64,000 nucleotides of DNA, taken from NCBI RefSeq assembly GCF_014155765.1, contig NZ_SCKT01000001.1:558001-622000 (forward strand), given 5' to 3'. This stretch comes from Pantoea dispersa (lineage in GTDB: Bacteria; Pseudomonadota; Gammaproteobacteria; Enterobacterales; Enterobacteriaceae). The notes below the pieces were generated by a model. That model did not search any database. It was not told the DNA's origin and saw only the letters and a program-made list of their open reading frames with translations. Shown piece after piece: positions 8,363 through 16,454 of this stretch. The stretch's first letter is position 1; the number at the start of each line of letters is the position of its first letter. The translations under genes were made by a program, and so were the position numbers.

Positions 8363-8878
8363 ATGACGACCACATCCGCACTTTCGCATTATCACGACTG
8401 GCTGCGCGACGCTCATGCCATGGAAAAACAGGCCGAAACCATGCTCGAACAGATGGCAAAACGCCTGGAAAACTACCCGCAGCTGCGTGCACGTATTGAG
8501 CAGCACATCGAAGAAACCCGCCAGCAGCAGTCTTTGCTGGAATCCATTCTCGACCGTCACGGCATTTCCCACTCCAGCGTGAAAGACGTCATGGGGAAAA
8601 TGGCCGCCATGGGCCAGGCCTTTGGCGGTACCTTCGCGGAAGACGAAGTGGTGAAAGGCGCTATCAGCGGCTACGTGTTCGAGAATGCCGAGATTGGCAG
8701 CTACACCAGCCTGATTAGCGCCGCCACGCGTGCCGGGGATCAGGAGAGCGTGGCCATTCTCAAACAGATCTGTGAACAGGAGATCGCGATGGCGGACTGG
8801 ATGTTAACGCACATGCCTGAACTGACCGATCAGTTCCTGCTGCGCAGCGAAGACCCGGACGCGAAAGCGAAACGCTGA
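8363..8878 (+). CDS. yciE: YciE, ferritin-like DUF892 protein
   Basis: 171 residues, paralogue of yciF with the same four-helix plan: SHYHDWLRDAHAMEKQAETML at the start, EQHIEETRQQQ and FENAEIGSYTSLISAA further on. The start is set by GGAGG. It begins 27 bp after yciF and precedes the Mn catalase by 36 bp, an arrangement matching the Salmonella yciGFE-katN operon. Exact biochemical function is unknown. Confidence 0.93.
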   Translation: MTTTSALSHYHDWLRDAHAMEKQAETMLEQMAKRLENYPQLRARIEQHIEETRQQQSLLESILDRHGISHSSVKDVMGKMAAMGQAFGGTFAEDEVVKGAISGYVFENAEIGSYTSLISAATRAGDQESVAILKQICEQEIAMADWMLTHMPELTDQFLLRSEDPDAKAKR

Positions 8879-8914
8879 TTTTCTCTTTTCGTAAGAGACT
8901 TTTTGAGGTGAGCT

Positions 8915-9784
8915 ATGTTTCGACACGTTAAGAAACTGCAGTACACGGTGCGCGTCAGTGCGCCGAACCCGGGCCTGGCCAATCTGCTGTTAGAGCAGTT
9001 TGGCGGTCCGCAGGGCGAACTGGCTGCGGCCATGCGCTATTTTACCCAGGGCCTCGGCGATGAGGATTTAGGACGCCGCGACCTGCTGATGGATATCGCT
9101 ACCGAGGAGCTCAGCCATCTTGAGATTATCGGCTCGCTGGTTGGCATGCTTAATAAAGGTGCCAAAGGCAAGCTGGCCGAAGGCACTGAAGAGGAAGGCG
9201 AACTGTATCGCTCAATCACGGGTGCCGGTAACGATAGCCATCTGACTTCGATTCTTTATGGCGGTGGTCCGCCGCTGACCAACTCCGGCGGCGTGCCGTG
9301 GACCGCGGCTTACGTGGATACCATCGGCGAAGTGACGGCGGATTTGCGTTCTAATATCGCCGCCGAAGCGCGCGCCAAAATCATCTATGAACGCCTGATC
9401 AACGTCACTGACGATGTTGGCGTAAAGGATGCGTTAGGCTTCCTGATGACGCGTGAAGCCGCGCACCAGCTTTCATTTGAGAAAGCGCTGTACTCCATTC
9501 GCGACAACTTCCCACCGGGCAAGCTGCCGCCAATTGAGCAGTATGCGCACAACTACTACAACATGTCGGAAGGTGATGACGTGCGTGGTAGCTGGAACTC
9601 CGATGACAACTTCGATTATGTGGCCGATCCGCAACCAGCGGTGGATGGCGGCGATGGTCTGCCTTCTGTGACACTGTCGCCGGATGAGCAGCGCGACATT
9701 GACGCACTGGCCGCACGCACCGCATCCGATCCGCTGATCGATCCGATCACCGGCGCGGAAGCGGGCAGCAAGAAGTCGCCCTGA
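8915..9784 (+). CDS. katN: Manganese (non-haem) catalase
   Basis: 289 residues. It contains the dimanganese ferritin-like core: GGPQGELAAAMRYFTQ (first Glu ligand), EELSHLEIIG (Glu and His) and a second pair in the helices EARAKIIYERL and REAAHQLSFEKAL. The C-terminal tail is long and acidic. It disproportionates hydrogen peroxide in the cytoplasm. It is last gene of yciG-yciF-yciE-katN, which in Salmonella is controlled by RpoS. A terminator follows. Start has GAGGTGA. Confidence 0.95.
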   Translation: MFRHVKKLQYTVRVSAPNPGLANLLLEQFGGPQGELAAAMRYFTQGLGDEDLGRRDLLMDIATEELSHLEIIGSLVGMLNKGAKGKLAEGTEEEGELYRSITGAGNDSHLTSILYGGGPPLTNSGGVPWTAAYVDTIGEVTADLRSNIAAEARAKIIYERLINVTDDVGVKDALGFLMTREAAHQLSFEKALYSIRDNFPPGKLPPIEQYAHNYYNMSEGDDVRGSWNSDDNFDYVADPQPAVDGGDGLPSVTLSPDEQRDIDALAARTASDPLIDPITGAEAGSKKSP

Positions 9785-9843
9785 CGTTCAGTCAGACCAG
9801 GCAGTGACACGTTTTTTCTCGCGCAGTAACTGGCCCCTGGCCC

Positions 9844-9876
9844 ACGGCGTTTCCCTGACGGGAACGCCGTTTTTTT
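9844..9876 (+). terminator. Terminator after katN
   Basis: ACGGCG(T)TTCCC / GGGAACGCCGT stem with one bulged T and a TGAC loop, followed by seven to eight T. Confidence 0.88.
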
Positions 9877-9973
9877 CGTCCTGCTGTCTGTAACCACCCT
9901 GTTCTTTTCCCCACCAGCAACCTGGCCGGACAGATCGATTTCTGCTTCTCATTTTTCCTGCATCTGACCTATA

Positions 9974-9989
9974 CTGTTTTTATATACAG
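9974..9989 (+). promoter_or_regulatory. LexA (SOS) box upstream of umuC
   Basis: CTGT-TTTTATAT-ACAG, a perfect CTGT-N8-ACAG LexA operator, ending 19 bp before the umuC start. It predicts tight repression by LexA and induction after DNA damage. Confidence 0.9.
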
Positions 9990-10008
9990 TATTTTCAGGG
10001 TGCCGATG

Positions 10009-11277
10009 ATGTATGCATTGGTCGACGTAAACTCTTTCTACGCCAGCTGCGAAACCGTGTTTCGCCCGGATCTGCGCGGCAGGCCGATCGTGGTGCTGTC
10101 AAACAATGATGGCTGCATTATCTCGCTGAGCCGCGAAGCGAAGGCGCTCGGCATCAAAATGGGTGCGCCCTGGTTTAAACATCGCGACGAGCTGATGCGT
10201 CATCAGGTGGTGGTGTTTTCATCTAACTATGCGCTGTACGGCAACATGTCGGCGCGCGTGATGGAGACGCTCGACCGGCTGGCGCCGCGCGTAGACGTCT
10301 ATTCGATTGATGAGGCCTTTCTTGATGTCAGCGGAATTGAAGGCTACACCTCGCTGACGCGCTTTGGACAGCAGGTACGTGACTGCCTGTGGAAAGAGAC
10401 GCACCTGAAAGTGGGCGTCGGCATCGCGCCAACGAAAACCCTCGCCAAGCTGGCTAACTGGGCGGCCAAACGCTGGACCAAAGCCGAAAACGTCATGGAC
10501 CTCTCTGATCCGGCGCGCCAGCGCGGCCTGATGCAGCGGGTGGGCGTAGAGGAAGTGTGGGGCGTCGGCCGCCGTTTATCGAACAAGCTGAACCTGATGG
10601 GCATTCAAACCGCTCTGCAGCTGGCGGAGACGCCCACTGCGCTGATCCGCAAGCATTTCGGCGTGGTGCTGGAGCGCACCGTGCGCGAGCTGCGCGGCGA
10701 ACCCTGCCTGGCGTTTGAAGAGGTGATTCCGCACCGGCAAAATATCCTCTGCTCGCGCTCGTTTGGCGATCGCATTACCGATTATCAGGATATGCGCGAA
10801 GCCATCGCCAGCTATGCGGCACGCGCAGCGGAGAAACTGCGCAGCGAGCGTCAGTATTGCCGCTACATCGGCACCTTTATCCGCACCAGCCCGCACGATC
10901 CGCATCAACCCTACTATGCCAACGCCGCCAGCCAGACGCTGATTACCCCTACCGCCGACAGCCGCGACATCATTCAGGCCACGCTCAACTGCCTGGATCG
11001 CATCTGGATCCCCGGCAAGCGCTACCTGAAAGGCGGCGTAATGCTGGGCGACTTTTTCAGCGACGGGGTGGCGCAGCTTGATCTGTTTGCTGACTATCAG
11101 CCGCGCCGTAACAGCGATCAGCTGATGGCGCTGATGGATAAGATCAACGCCCACCAGCGCGGTGCCTTGTGGTTTGCCGGTCAGGGCATCCAGAAACCCT
11201 GGGCGATGAAACGCGACATGCTGTCTCCGGCTTACACCACGCGTATTAGTGACGTGCCGCGCGTGAAGGCAAAGTGA
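10009..11277 (+). CDS. umuC: Y-family DNA polymerase V catalytic subunit UmuC
   Basis: 422 residues, identical to E. coli UmuC length when the second of two adjacent ATGs is used; that gives the family start [15 protein letters not shown]. The catalytic carboxylates are visible: D6 and the YSIDEAF motif with D101/E102. Palm, fingers, thumb and little-finger regions appear complete. Translesion synthesis normally needs UmuD', and umuC normally follows umuD. Here the upstream gene is katN and a perfect LexA box sits directly in front, so this copy is SOS-controlled but stands alone. umuD, if present, must be elsewhere. Confidence 0.93.
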   Translation: MYALVDVNSFYASCETVFRPDLRGRPIVVLSNNDGCIISLSREAKALGIKMGAPWFKHRDELMRHQVVVFSSNYALYGNMSARVMETLDRLAPRVDVYSIDEAFLDVSGIEGYTSLTRFGQQVRDCLWKETHLKVGVGIAPTKTLAKLANWAAKRWTKAENVMDLSDPARQRGLMQRVGVEEVWGVGRRLSNKLNLMGIQTALQLAETPTALIRKHFGVVLERTVRELRGEPCLAFEEVIPHRQNILCSRSFGDRITDYQDMREAIASYAARAAEKLRSERQYCRYIGTFIRTSPHDPHQPYYANAASQTLITPTADSRDIIQATLNCLDRIWIPGKRYLKGGVMLGDFFSDGVAQLDLFADYQPRRNSDQLMALMDKINAHQRGALWFAGQGIQKPWAMKRDMLSPAYTTRISDVPRVKAK

Positions 11278-11665
11278 CTTAATCTCTCTCCCGCGGCGAC
11301 CCTGAACCTGTCACGCTACTCGGAATAATCGCAAGGCGGCGGGAGAGAAAATTGATAATTCACACCAATCGATACGCGATTAATGATGAAATTAATTTAC
11401 AGATAATTGATCAATATCGGGCGCTGACGAATACAGCACTTAATGCTTAAACCTCACTGCCCTAAATGGCCGACGCTATTTTAAAATCAATGAAAATTTA
11501 TTGCCGGCGCATCACAACAAAAACAAATCCATATCAAAAGGTTAGCCATAATTAAAATTGCCGCATCAGCAAAATGAGATAAAGCGCACCATTATAATAT
11601 TGCGCAACCATTAAGGCCGTGATATTTAAATCTGGACTTTACAATAAACTTACAAAGAGGGAAAA
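11278..11665. other. 388-bp intergenic region with a long-loop stem
   Basis: No supported gene. At 11285-11294 and 11339-11348 TCTCTCCCGC and GCGGGAGAGA form a perfect 10-bp stem around a 44-base loop, followed by AAAATT. It could be the umuC terminator or a structured RNA element. The remaining 300 bp are A/T-rich, with the lipoprotein promoter probably near the right end. Confidence 0.45.
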
Positions 11666-12091
11666 ATGAAAATTAACCTTATGGGTTTGATGGTGATGCT
11701 CGTTATCCTGTTAAGTGGATGTTCGTCGACGGGGGGTGAGGATAAATACAGCGCGACCTACGTTCAGTCACACATTAAAGAAGGGAAAACCACCAAGGCG
11801 GAAGTGCAGCAGCTTTATGGTGTCCCGGATGATAATCAAAAATCCTCTCAGGGCACTACCTGGATTTACGAGAAAAATGCGGATTACAGCAGCGCCTCTT
11901 CGCTGCTGGGCTACATCCCGGGAGCGGGAGCCGTATCCGGCGCGTTAGGTATGGCAAACTCAGCAAGTGAAGTATCCTCTACGGCAGGCAAAATGGCAGA
12001 TAAACGTAGTGGAAATACCGAAATACACGGTAATAGACTCTATATCACTTTTAATAATAGCGATATTGTAGATTACTGGAGTATCCGTTAA
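11666..12091 (+). CDS. Outer-membrane-type lipoprotein, SmpA/BamE-like
   Basis: 141 residues. The signal peptide ends in the lipobox LLSGC (Cys about residue 19), and Ser residues follow it, which favours outer-membrane sorting. The middle has TKAEVQQLYGVPD, which resembles the BamE/OmlA fold motif (K-x-x-V-x-x-x-x-G-x-P). It is followed by a Gly/Ala/Ser-rich segment about 35 residues long and a C-terminal strand ITFNNSDIVDYW. Start supported by AGAGGG. A short terminator follows. Function is unknown; it is not BamE itself, given the glycine-rich insert. Confidence 0.75.
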   Translation: MKINLMGLMVMLVILLSGCSSTGGEDKYSATYVQSHIKEGKTTKAEVQQLYGVPDDNQKSSQGTTWIYEKNADYSSASSLLGYIPGAGAVSGALGMANSASEVSSTAGKMADKRSGNTEIHGNRLYITFNNSDIVDYWSIR

Positions 12092-12447
12092 TCCGCGCCG
12101 AAAGAAAGTAATTTACCTGATGCGGCTCAGCTGAGCCGCATTATTCTATTTAAACAAGAATATTATCTGCTTCGTATCATCCGGGCTATTACGCGCAAAT
12201 AAACCACGACATCTCACCGCTGAATAACGTTTTATCGCGCAGGTAAAAGCGCCGCTGGCAGATCAACTGGCGTGTGCATCAATGCTGCACCCGTGCGGCG
12301 CAAATCGTCTGCGCGCAATGGCAAGGCGCTACGGGCTAAGCCGCGCCAGGTTGTGCCAGGTTGCGCCCAAAATGTTAACAGAAAGCGGCTTGAATTCAGC
12401 GTGCTGAACCCCCACTCTAACGCTTTCGCCCTGACAGGAGTAAAACA
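12092..12447. other. 356-bp intergenic region upstream of msrA
   Basis: No supported gene. It contains the lipoprotein terminator at its left end and a short direct repeat GCCAGGTTG(T/C) at about 12345-12365. A frame that overlaps msrA from 12272 has no ribosome binding site and is rejected. Confidence 0.5.
12121..12146 (+). terminator. Terminator after the lipoprotein gene
   Basis: TGCGGCTCAG / CTGAGCCGCA, a 20-bp perfect palindrome followed by TTATTCT. Confidence 0.7.
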
Positions 12448-12984
12448 ATGGCAACCGAATATGCGATTATCGCGGGTGGCTGTTTCTGGTGCACCGAAGC
12501 AGTATTCAAAGATGTGATTGGCGTCGAGTCAGTCGAAAGTGGTTACACCGGCGGTGAACGTCCTAATCCCACCTACGAGCAGGTGTGCAGCGGTGCGACC
12601 GGCCACGCCGAAGCGATTCGCGTAGGCTTCGATCCGGAGAAAGTGAGCTACGGCGATCTGCTGGACATCAGCTTTGCCACCCACGATCCTACCCAGCTGA
12701 ACCGTCAGGGTAATGATGTCGGCACCCAGTACCGTTCGGCGATTTTCCCGGCTAACGCGGAACAGGAAGCCGAAGCGATTGCGGCAATTGCCCGCGCGCA
12801 GGAAGATCACAGCGTGCCGGTGGTGACCACCATCGAGCCGCTGAAAGCCTGGTACCCGGCAGAAGATTATCATCAGGATTACTGGGATGGCGCTGGTCAG
12901 CGCAACGGTTACTGCCTGGCGGTGATCCCGCCGAAGCTGCAGAAACTGCGGAAAAGCTTCGCTAACCGGGTGAAACAGGGTTAA
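12448..12984 (+). CDS. msrA: Peptide methionine-S-sulfoxide reductase MsrA
   Basis: 178 residues. The catalytic motif GGCFWC is at residues 10-15 (nucleophile C12). Downstream are the family motifs [25 protein letters not shown] and EDYHQDYW. It reduces the S-epimer of methionine sulfoxide in proteins using thioredoxin. This is the short form that lacks the N-terminal extension of E. coli MsrA (212 residues), so it may be a second paralogue. Start supported by CAGGAG. Monocistronic, with a hairpin after the stop. Confidence 0.95.
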   Translation: MATEYAIIAGGCFWCTEAVFKDVIGVESVESGYTGGERPNPTYEQVCSGATGHAEAIRVGFDPEKVSYGDLLDISFATHDPTQLNRQGNDVGTQYRSAIFPANAEQEAEAIAAIARAQEDHSVPVVTTIEPLKAWYPAEDYHQDYWDGAGQRNGYCLAVIPPKLQKLRKSFANRVKQG

Positions 12985-13003
12985 CCCGCCCGCTCTCCCC
13001 CAC

Positions 13004-13031
13004 GGAAGGTCGTCATCGCTGACGGCCTTCC
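13004..13031 (+). terminator. Hairpin after msrA
   Basis: GGAAGGTCGTC / GACGGCCTTCC (one G-U pair) with a six-base loop; only a weak T-rich tail follows. Confidence 0.55.
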
Positions 13032-13098
13032 TGCATTTAGCGCGACCCGCTGCGGATTATCCGTCATAATAGCCCCCCGTTTTCCGCAGAGCACGATC

Positions 13099-14733
13099 AT
13101 GACCTCTCCACAGCAAGCCACGCCGGCGCGCAGGCGACCGATGAAGCTCAACACCCTGGTGACGCTGATGCTCAGCGCGGTGATTGTGCTGGTGCTGCTG
13201 AGCGTACACATGTTTTATTTCTTCCAGATTGGCGCCGCGACGCGCAGCCAGCTGGAGGATAAAGCCATGGCGGTGGCGCGCACGCTGGCGAAATCACCCG
13301 AAATTCAGCAGGCGCTGCGCCTGCCGCCCGACCGGGCCGCTATCCAGCCCATCGCCAAAGCGGTGGAGGAGAGCAACCATCTGCTGTTTATCAGCATCAC
13401 CAACATGGATGGCATCCGCTACTCACACCGTAATCCGGAGCTGGTGGGCAAACACTTTATCGGCCCGGACATCGAACCGGCGCTGCGTGGCAACGAGAAT
13501 GTCTCCGTGAATCAGGGCTCGCTGGCCAAATCGCTGCGCGTGTTTACCCCGGTGTACGACGCCCAGCAGCGGCAGATTGGCGTGGTGGCTATCGGCATCT
13601 CGCTGGAGGCGGTCACCGACCAGATCAACCAGAGTCGCTGGAGCATTCTGTGGACCATTCTGATCGGCACTTTTGCCGGCGCGGTTGGCACCTTCATTCT
13701 GGTGCGCGTGCTGAAGCGTATCCTGTTCGGCCTCGAGCCATACGAAATTTCCACCCTGTTTGAGCAGCGCCAGGCGATCCTTAACTCCGTCAAGGAAGGC
13801 GTTGTGGCGATGGACGATCAGGGCGAGGTGACGCTGGTCAATCAGACGGCGCGCCAGCTGCTGAGCGATAAAATGGGCAGCAGCGTAGTGAGTACCGCGC
13901 GCATTTATGATGCCTCGGTGATCGACCAGCATCTGCAGGAAGTGCTCAACGGCGGTCGCGCACGGCGCGATGAGGAGCTCAACGTCAATGGCCGACTGCT
14001 GCTGAGCAACACTGTGCCGGTGCGCAGTCAGGGACGCATTATCGGCGCGGTCTGCACCTTCAGGGACAAGACCGAAATCAGCCAGCTGATGCAGCGTCTG
14101 ACCGGCATGGTAAACTATGTTGATGCCCTGCGTGAGCGCTCGCACGAGTTCATGAATAAGCTGCACGTGATCCTTGGCCTGCTGCACATGAAAAATTATG
14201 CGCAGGTAGAAGCCTATATTCTGAAGACCGCTAATAACTATCAGACGGAAATCGGCTTCCTGCTGGAGAAGATCAAATCACCGGTGATTGCCGGTTTTCT
14301 GCTCAGCAAAATTAACCGCGCCTCTGATTGCGGCCATCGTCTGACCATCAGCGATGCCAGTTACCTGCCGGACAGCGGCAACGAGCAGCAAATGGCGGCG
14401 CTGATCACCGTGGTCGGCAACCTGGTGGAGAATGCGCTGGATGCGATGAGTGAGCAGACCGAGGGCGAAATCCACGTCATGCTGCACTATCAGAACGGCT
14501 GGCTGACCTGTGAAGTGAGCGATGACGGACCGGGTATTGCGCCGCAGCATCTGGCAACCGTGTTCGACAAGGGCTTCTCTACCAAAGGCGAGGATCGCGG
14601 GGTCGGCCTGTTCCTGCTGAAACAGCAGACGGAGCACCTCGGCGGCAGCGTCAGCGTGGAGTCCGAGCCCGGCGTGTTCACCCAATTTTTAGTCCAACTT
14701 CCGTGGGATGGAGGAACCAAACCGCATGATTAA
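13099..14733 (+). CDS. dcuS: C4-dicarboxylate sensor histidine kinase DcuS
   Basis: 544 residues (E. coli DcuS: 543). N-terminal transmembrane helix (about 20-40), periplasmic PAS sensor domain (about 45-180), second helix (about 182-203), cytoplasmic PAS (about 220-330), then the kinase core. The phospho-acceptor His is in RERSHEFMNKLH near residue 350; N-box NLVENALDA and G-boxes DDGPGIAP and GVGLFLLKQ follow. Membrane kinase of the CitA/DcuS family that senses fumarate, malate and succinate. It overlaps dcuR by eight bases. Neighbouring fumarate genes fit this sensor. Confidence 0.93.
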   Translation: MTSPQQATPARRRPMKLNTLVTLMLSAVIVLVLLSVHMFYFFQIGAATRSQLEDKAMAVARTLAKSPEIQQALRLPPDRAAIQPIAKAVEESNHLLFISITNMDGIRYSHRNPELVGKHFIGPDIEPALRGNENVSVNQGSLAKSLRVFTPVYDAQQRQIGVVAIGISLEAVTDQINQSRWSILWTILIGTFAGAVGTFILVRVLKRILFGLEPYEISTLFEQRQAILNSVKEGVVAMDDQGEVTLVNQTARQLLSDKMGSSVVSTARIYDASVIDQHLQEVLNGGRARRDEELNVNGRLLLSNTVPVRSQGRIIGAVCTFRDKTEISQLMQRLTGMVNYVDALRERSHEFMNKLHVILGLLHMKNYAQVEAYILKTANNYQTEIGFLLEKIKSPVIAGFLLSKINRASDCGHRLTISDASYLPDSGNEQQMAALITVVGNLVENALDAMSEQTEGEIHVMLHYQNGWLTCEVSDDGPGIAPQHLATVFDKGFSTKGEDRGVGLFLLKQQTEHLGGSVSVESEPGVFTQFLVQLPWDGGTKPHD

Positions 14734-15445
14734 CGTGTTAGTGGTCGACGATGACGCCATGGTGGCCGAGCTGAACCGCAGCTTTATCGGCCAGGTGCCG
14801 GGCTTTCACTGCGTGGGTACCGCCGCGACGCTGCAACAGGCGCGCGAGTTCCTGTTTAATAGCGAAACGCCGATCGACCTGGTGCTGCTGGATATCTATA
14901 TGCAGCAGGAGAACGGGCTCGATCTGCTGCCGGAGCTGCGCCAGGCGCAGAGTTCAGTAGAAGTGATCATCATTTCGTCAGCGGCCGACGCGGAGAACAT
15001 CAAAACCTCGCTGCACTACGGCGTAGTCGACTACCTGATCAAACCGTTCCAGTTCCCGCGTTTTGAAGAGGCGCTGACCGGCTGGCGGCAGAAAAAATCG
15101 CTGATGGACAATCAGCACTACTATCAGCAGTCGGACCTCGATCTGCTGATGCACGGCAGCCCGGCCACCCAGCACGACAACAAACGGCTGCCGAAAGGCT
15201 TAACGCCGCAGACGCTGCGCACGCTGTGTCAGTGGATTGACGCCCATCCCGGCCATGAGTTTTCCACCGACGAGCTGGCGGCAGAGGTGAACATTTCGCG
15301 CGTTTCGTGTCGCAAATACCTGATCTGGCTGGCGCAGATTAATATCCTGTTCACCAGCATTCACTACGGTGCCACCGGCCGCCCGGTCTATCGCTATCGC
15401 CTGCAGCCGGAGTACCATTCGCTGCTGCAGCAGTACTGTCAGTGA
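14726..15445 (+). CDS. dcuR: C4-dicarboxylate response regulator DcuR
   Basis: 239 residues from this ATG, the exact E. coli length; a longer frame from 14708 is less likely. Receiver domain with acidic pocket DDD (8-10), phospho-acceptor D56 in LLDIYMQ, the Ser of ISSA and the Lys of LIKPF. The C-terminal CitB-type helix-turn-helix includes LPKGLTPQTLRTLCQWI and FSTDELAAEVNISRVSCRKYL. In E. coli it activates dcuB, fumB, frd and dctA; here the divergent fumarate reductase and carrier promoters are likely targets. Its 3' end overlaps convergent apbE by seven bases. Confidence 0.95.
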   Translation: MINVLVVDDDAMVAELNRSFIGQVPGFHCVGTAATLQQAREFLFNSETPIDLVLLDIYMQQENGLDLLPELRQAQSSVEVIIISSAADAENIKTSLHYGVVDYLIKPFQFPRFEEALTGWRQKKSLMDNQHYYQQSDLDLLMHGSPATQHDNKRLPKGLTPQTLRTLCQWIDAHPGHEFSTDELAAEVNISRVSCRKYLIWLAQINILFTSIHYGATGRPVYRYRLQPEYHSLLQQYCQ

Positions 15446-16404
15446 CGCAGCTGCCAGCTGAAATCCAGCTGGCTGAAGCGGAAATGGCGCGCCGGCGAGC
15501 AGATAATCTGCCGATCGCGGGTGACAAACACCGCGTCGATATCAGACTGGCCGGCGAGATACGCCAGCCCCTGCTCTACGCCCATGCCGTACAGCAGCGT
15601 GGTATAGATATCGCCATCCAGCGAGCGATCGGCAATCACCGTCACGCTCAATAACGCATTGTCCAGCGGATAGCCGGTGCGCGGATCAAAGATGTGATGC
15701 CAGCAGCGGCCGTCGCGTTCAAAGTAGCGCTCATAAATCCCGGACGTCACCACCGATTTGCCCTGCACCTGCAGCGTCCCCAGCAGCTCATCGTCCCGGC
15801 CAAACGGTTTTTTGAGCCCGATGCCCCAGCCCTGCGGCTGATGCGGCGGGCTGCCGAGCGTCTGCACATTGCCACCGAGATTAATCAGCGCCTGCGCAAC
15901 ACCCTGCTGACGCAGAAATGCCTGCACCACATCGGCGATGTAGCCTTTCGCGATGGCGCCCAGATCGATCTCCATGCCCGGCAGCGGCAGAAACACCGAG
16001 CGCTGTTCGGCATCCAGCACTACCTGATGCGGATCGGTCAGGCGCAGCAGCGTCTCAATCTCCGCTGCGGGCGGCACTTCACGCCCCTGAAAACCAATCT
16101 TCCAGCGTTTCACCACCGGACCGATGGTGAAGTTAAACGCGCTGTCCGGCAGGATGCTCACCGCGTGCGCCACGCTAATCAGCGCAAAAACCGGCGCGCT
16201 CACCACCACCGGATGGCGTCCGGCGGCGTGATTAATGGCCATCACTTCGGATTCGGCGCGGTTGACGGTAAACAGGTTTTCCTGCTGTTTGATCAGGCGA
16301 AAGACCTGGCTGGCCAGCGTAGGATTGTCTTCGAACAGTTTGAGCAGAATGGGCGAACCCATGAGGACGGCAGAATAGGAATGGACGCCAGCGTCGCTTG
16401 TCAT
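15439..16404 (-). CDS. apbE: FAD:protein FMN transferase ApbE (cytoplasmic type)
   Basis: 321 residues. ApbE family signatures include EIDLGAIAKGYIAD and INLGGNVQTLG and the C-terminal metal-site segment ADRSLDGDIYTTLLYGMG, where DGD replaces the more common ADA. It has no signal peptide or lipobox, unlike periplasmic ApbE lipoproteins, so it should act in the cytoplasm. It lies 50 bp downstream of the fumarate reductase on the same strand; in Klebsiella a similar soluble ApbE attaches FMN to a cytoplasmic fumarate reductase. The obvious substrate is the FMN_bind domain of its neighbour. Confidence 0.92.
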   Translation of the reverse strand: MTSDAGVHSYSAVLMGSPILLKLFEDNPTLASQVFRLIKQQENLFTVNRAESEVMAINHAAGRHPVVVSAPVFALISVAHAVSILPDSAFNFTIGPVVKRWKIGFQGREVPPAAEIETLLRLTDPHQVVLDAEQRSVFLPLPGMEIDLGAIAKGYIADVVQAFLRQQGVAQALINLGGNVQTLGSPPHQPQGWGIGLKKPFGRDDELLGTLQVQGKSVVTSGIYERYFERDGRCWHHIFDPRTGYPLDNALLSVTVIADRSLDGDIYTTLLYGMGVEQGLAYLAGQSDIDAVFVTRDRQIICSPARHFRFSQLDFSWQLRH

Positions 16405-16454
16405 TGTGGCCCCGCAAGAGAACGATGCCCGCAGGGCGCGGGCATCGTGATAGC

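Noticed and set aside
12272-12517. 81-codon frame overlapping the start of msrA
   Set aside because: No ribosome binding site, overlaps the msrA signal and encodes a low-complexity basic peptide.
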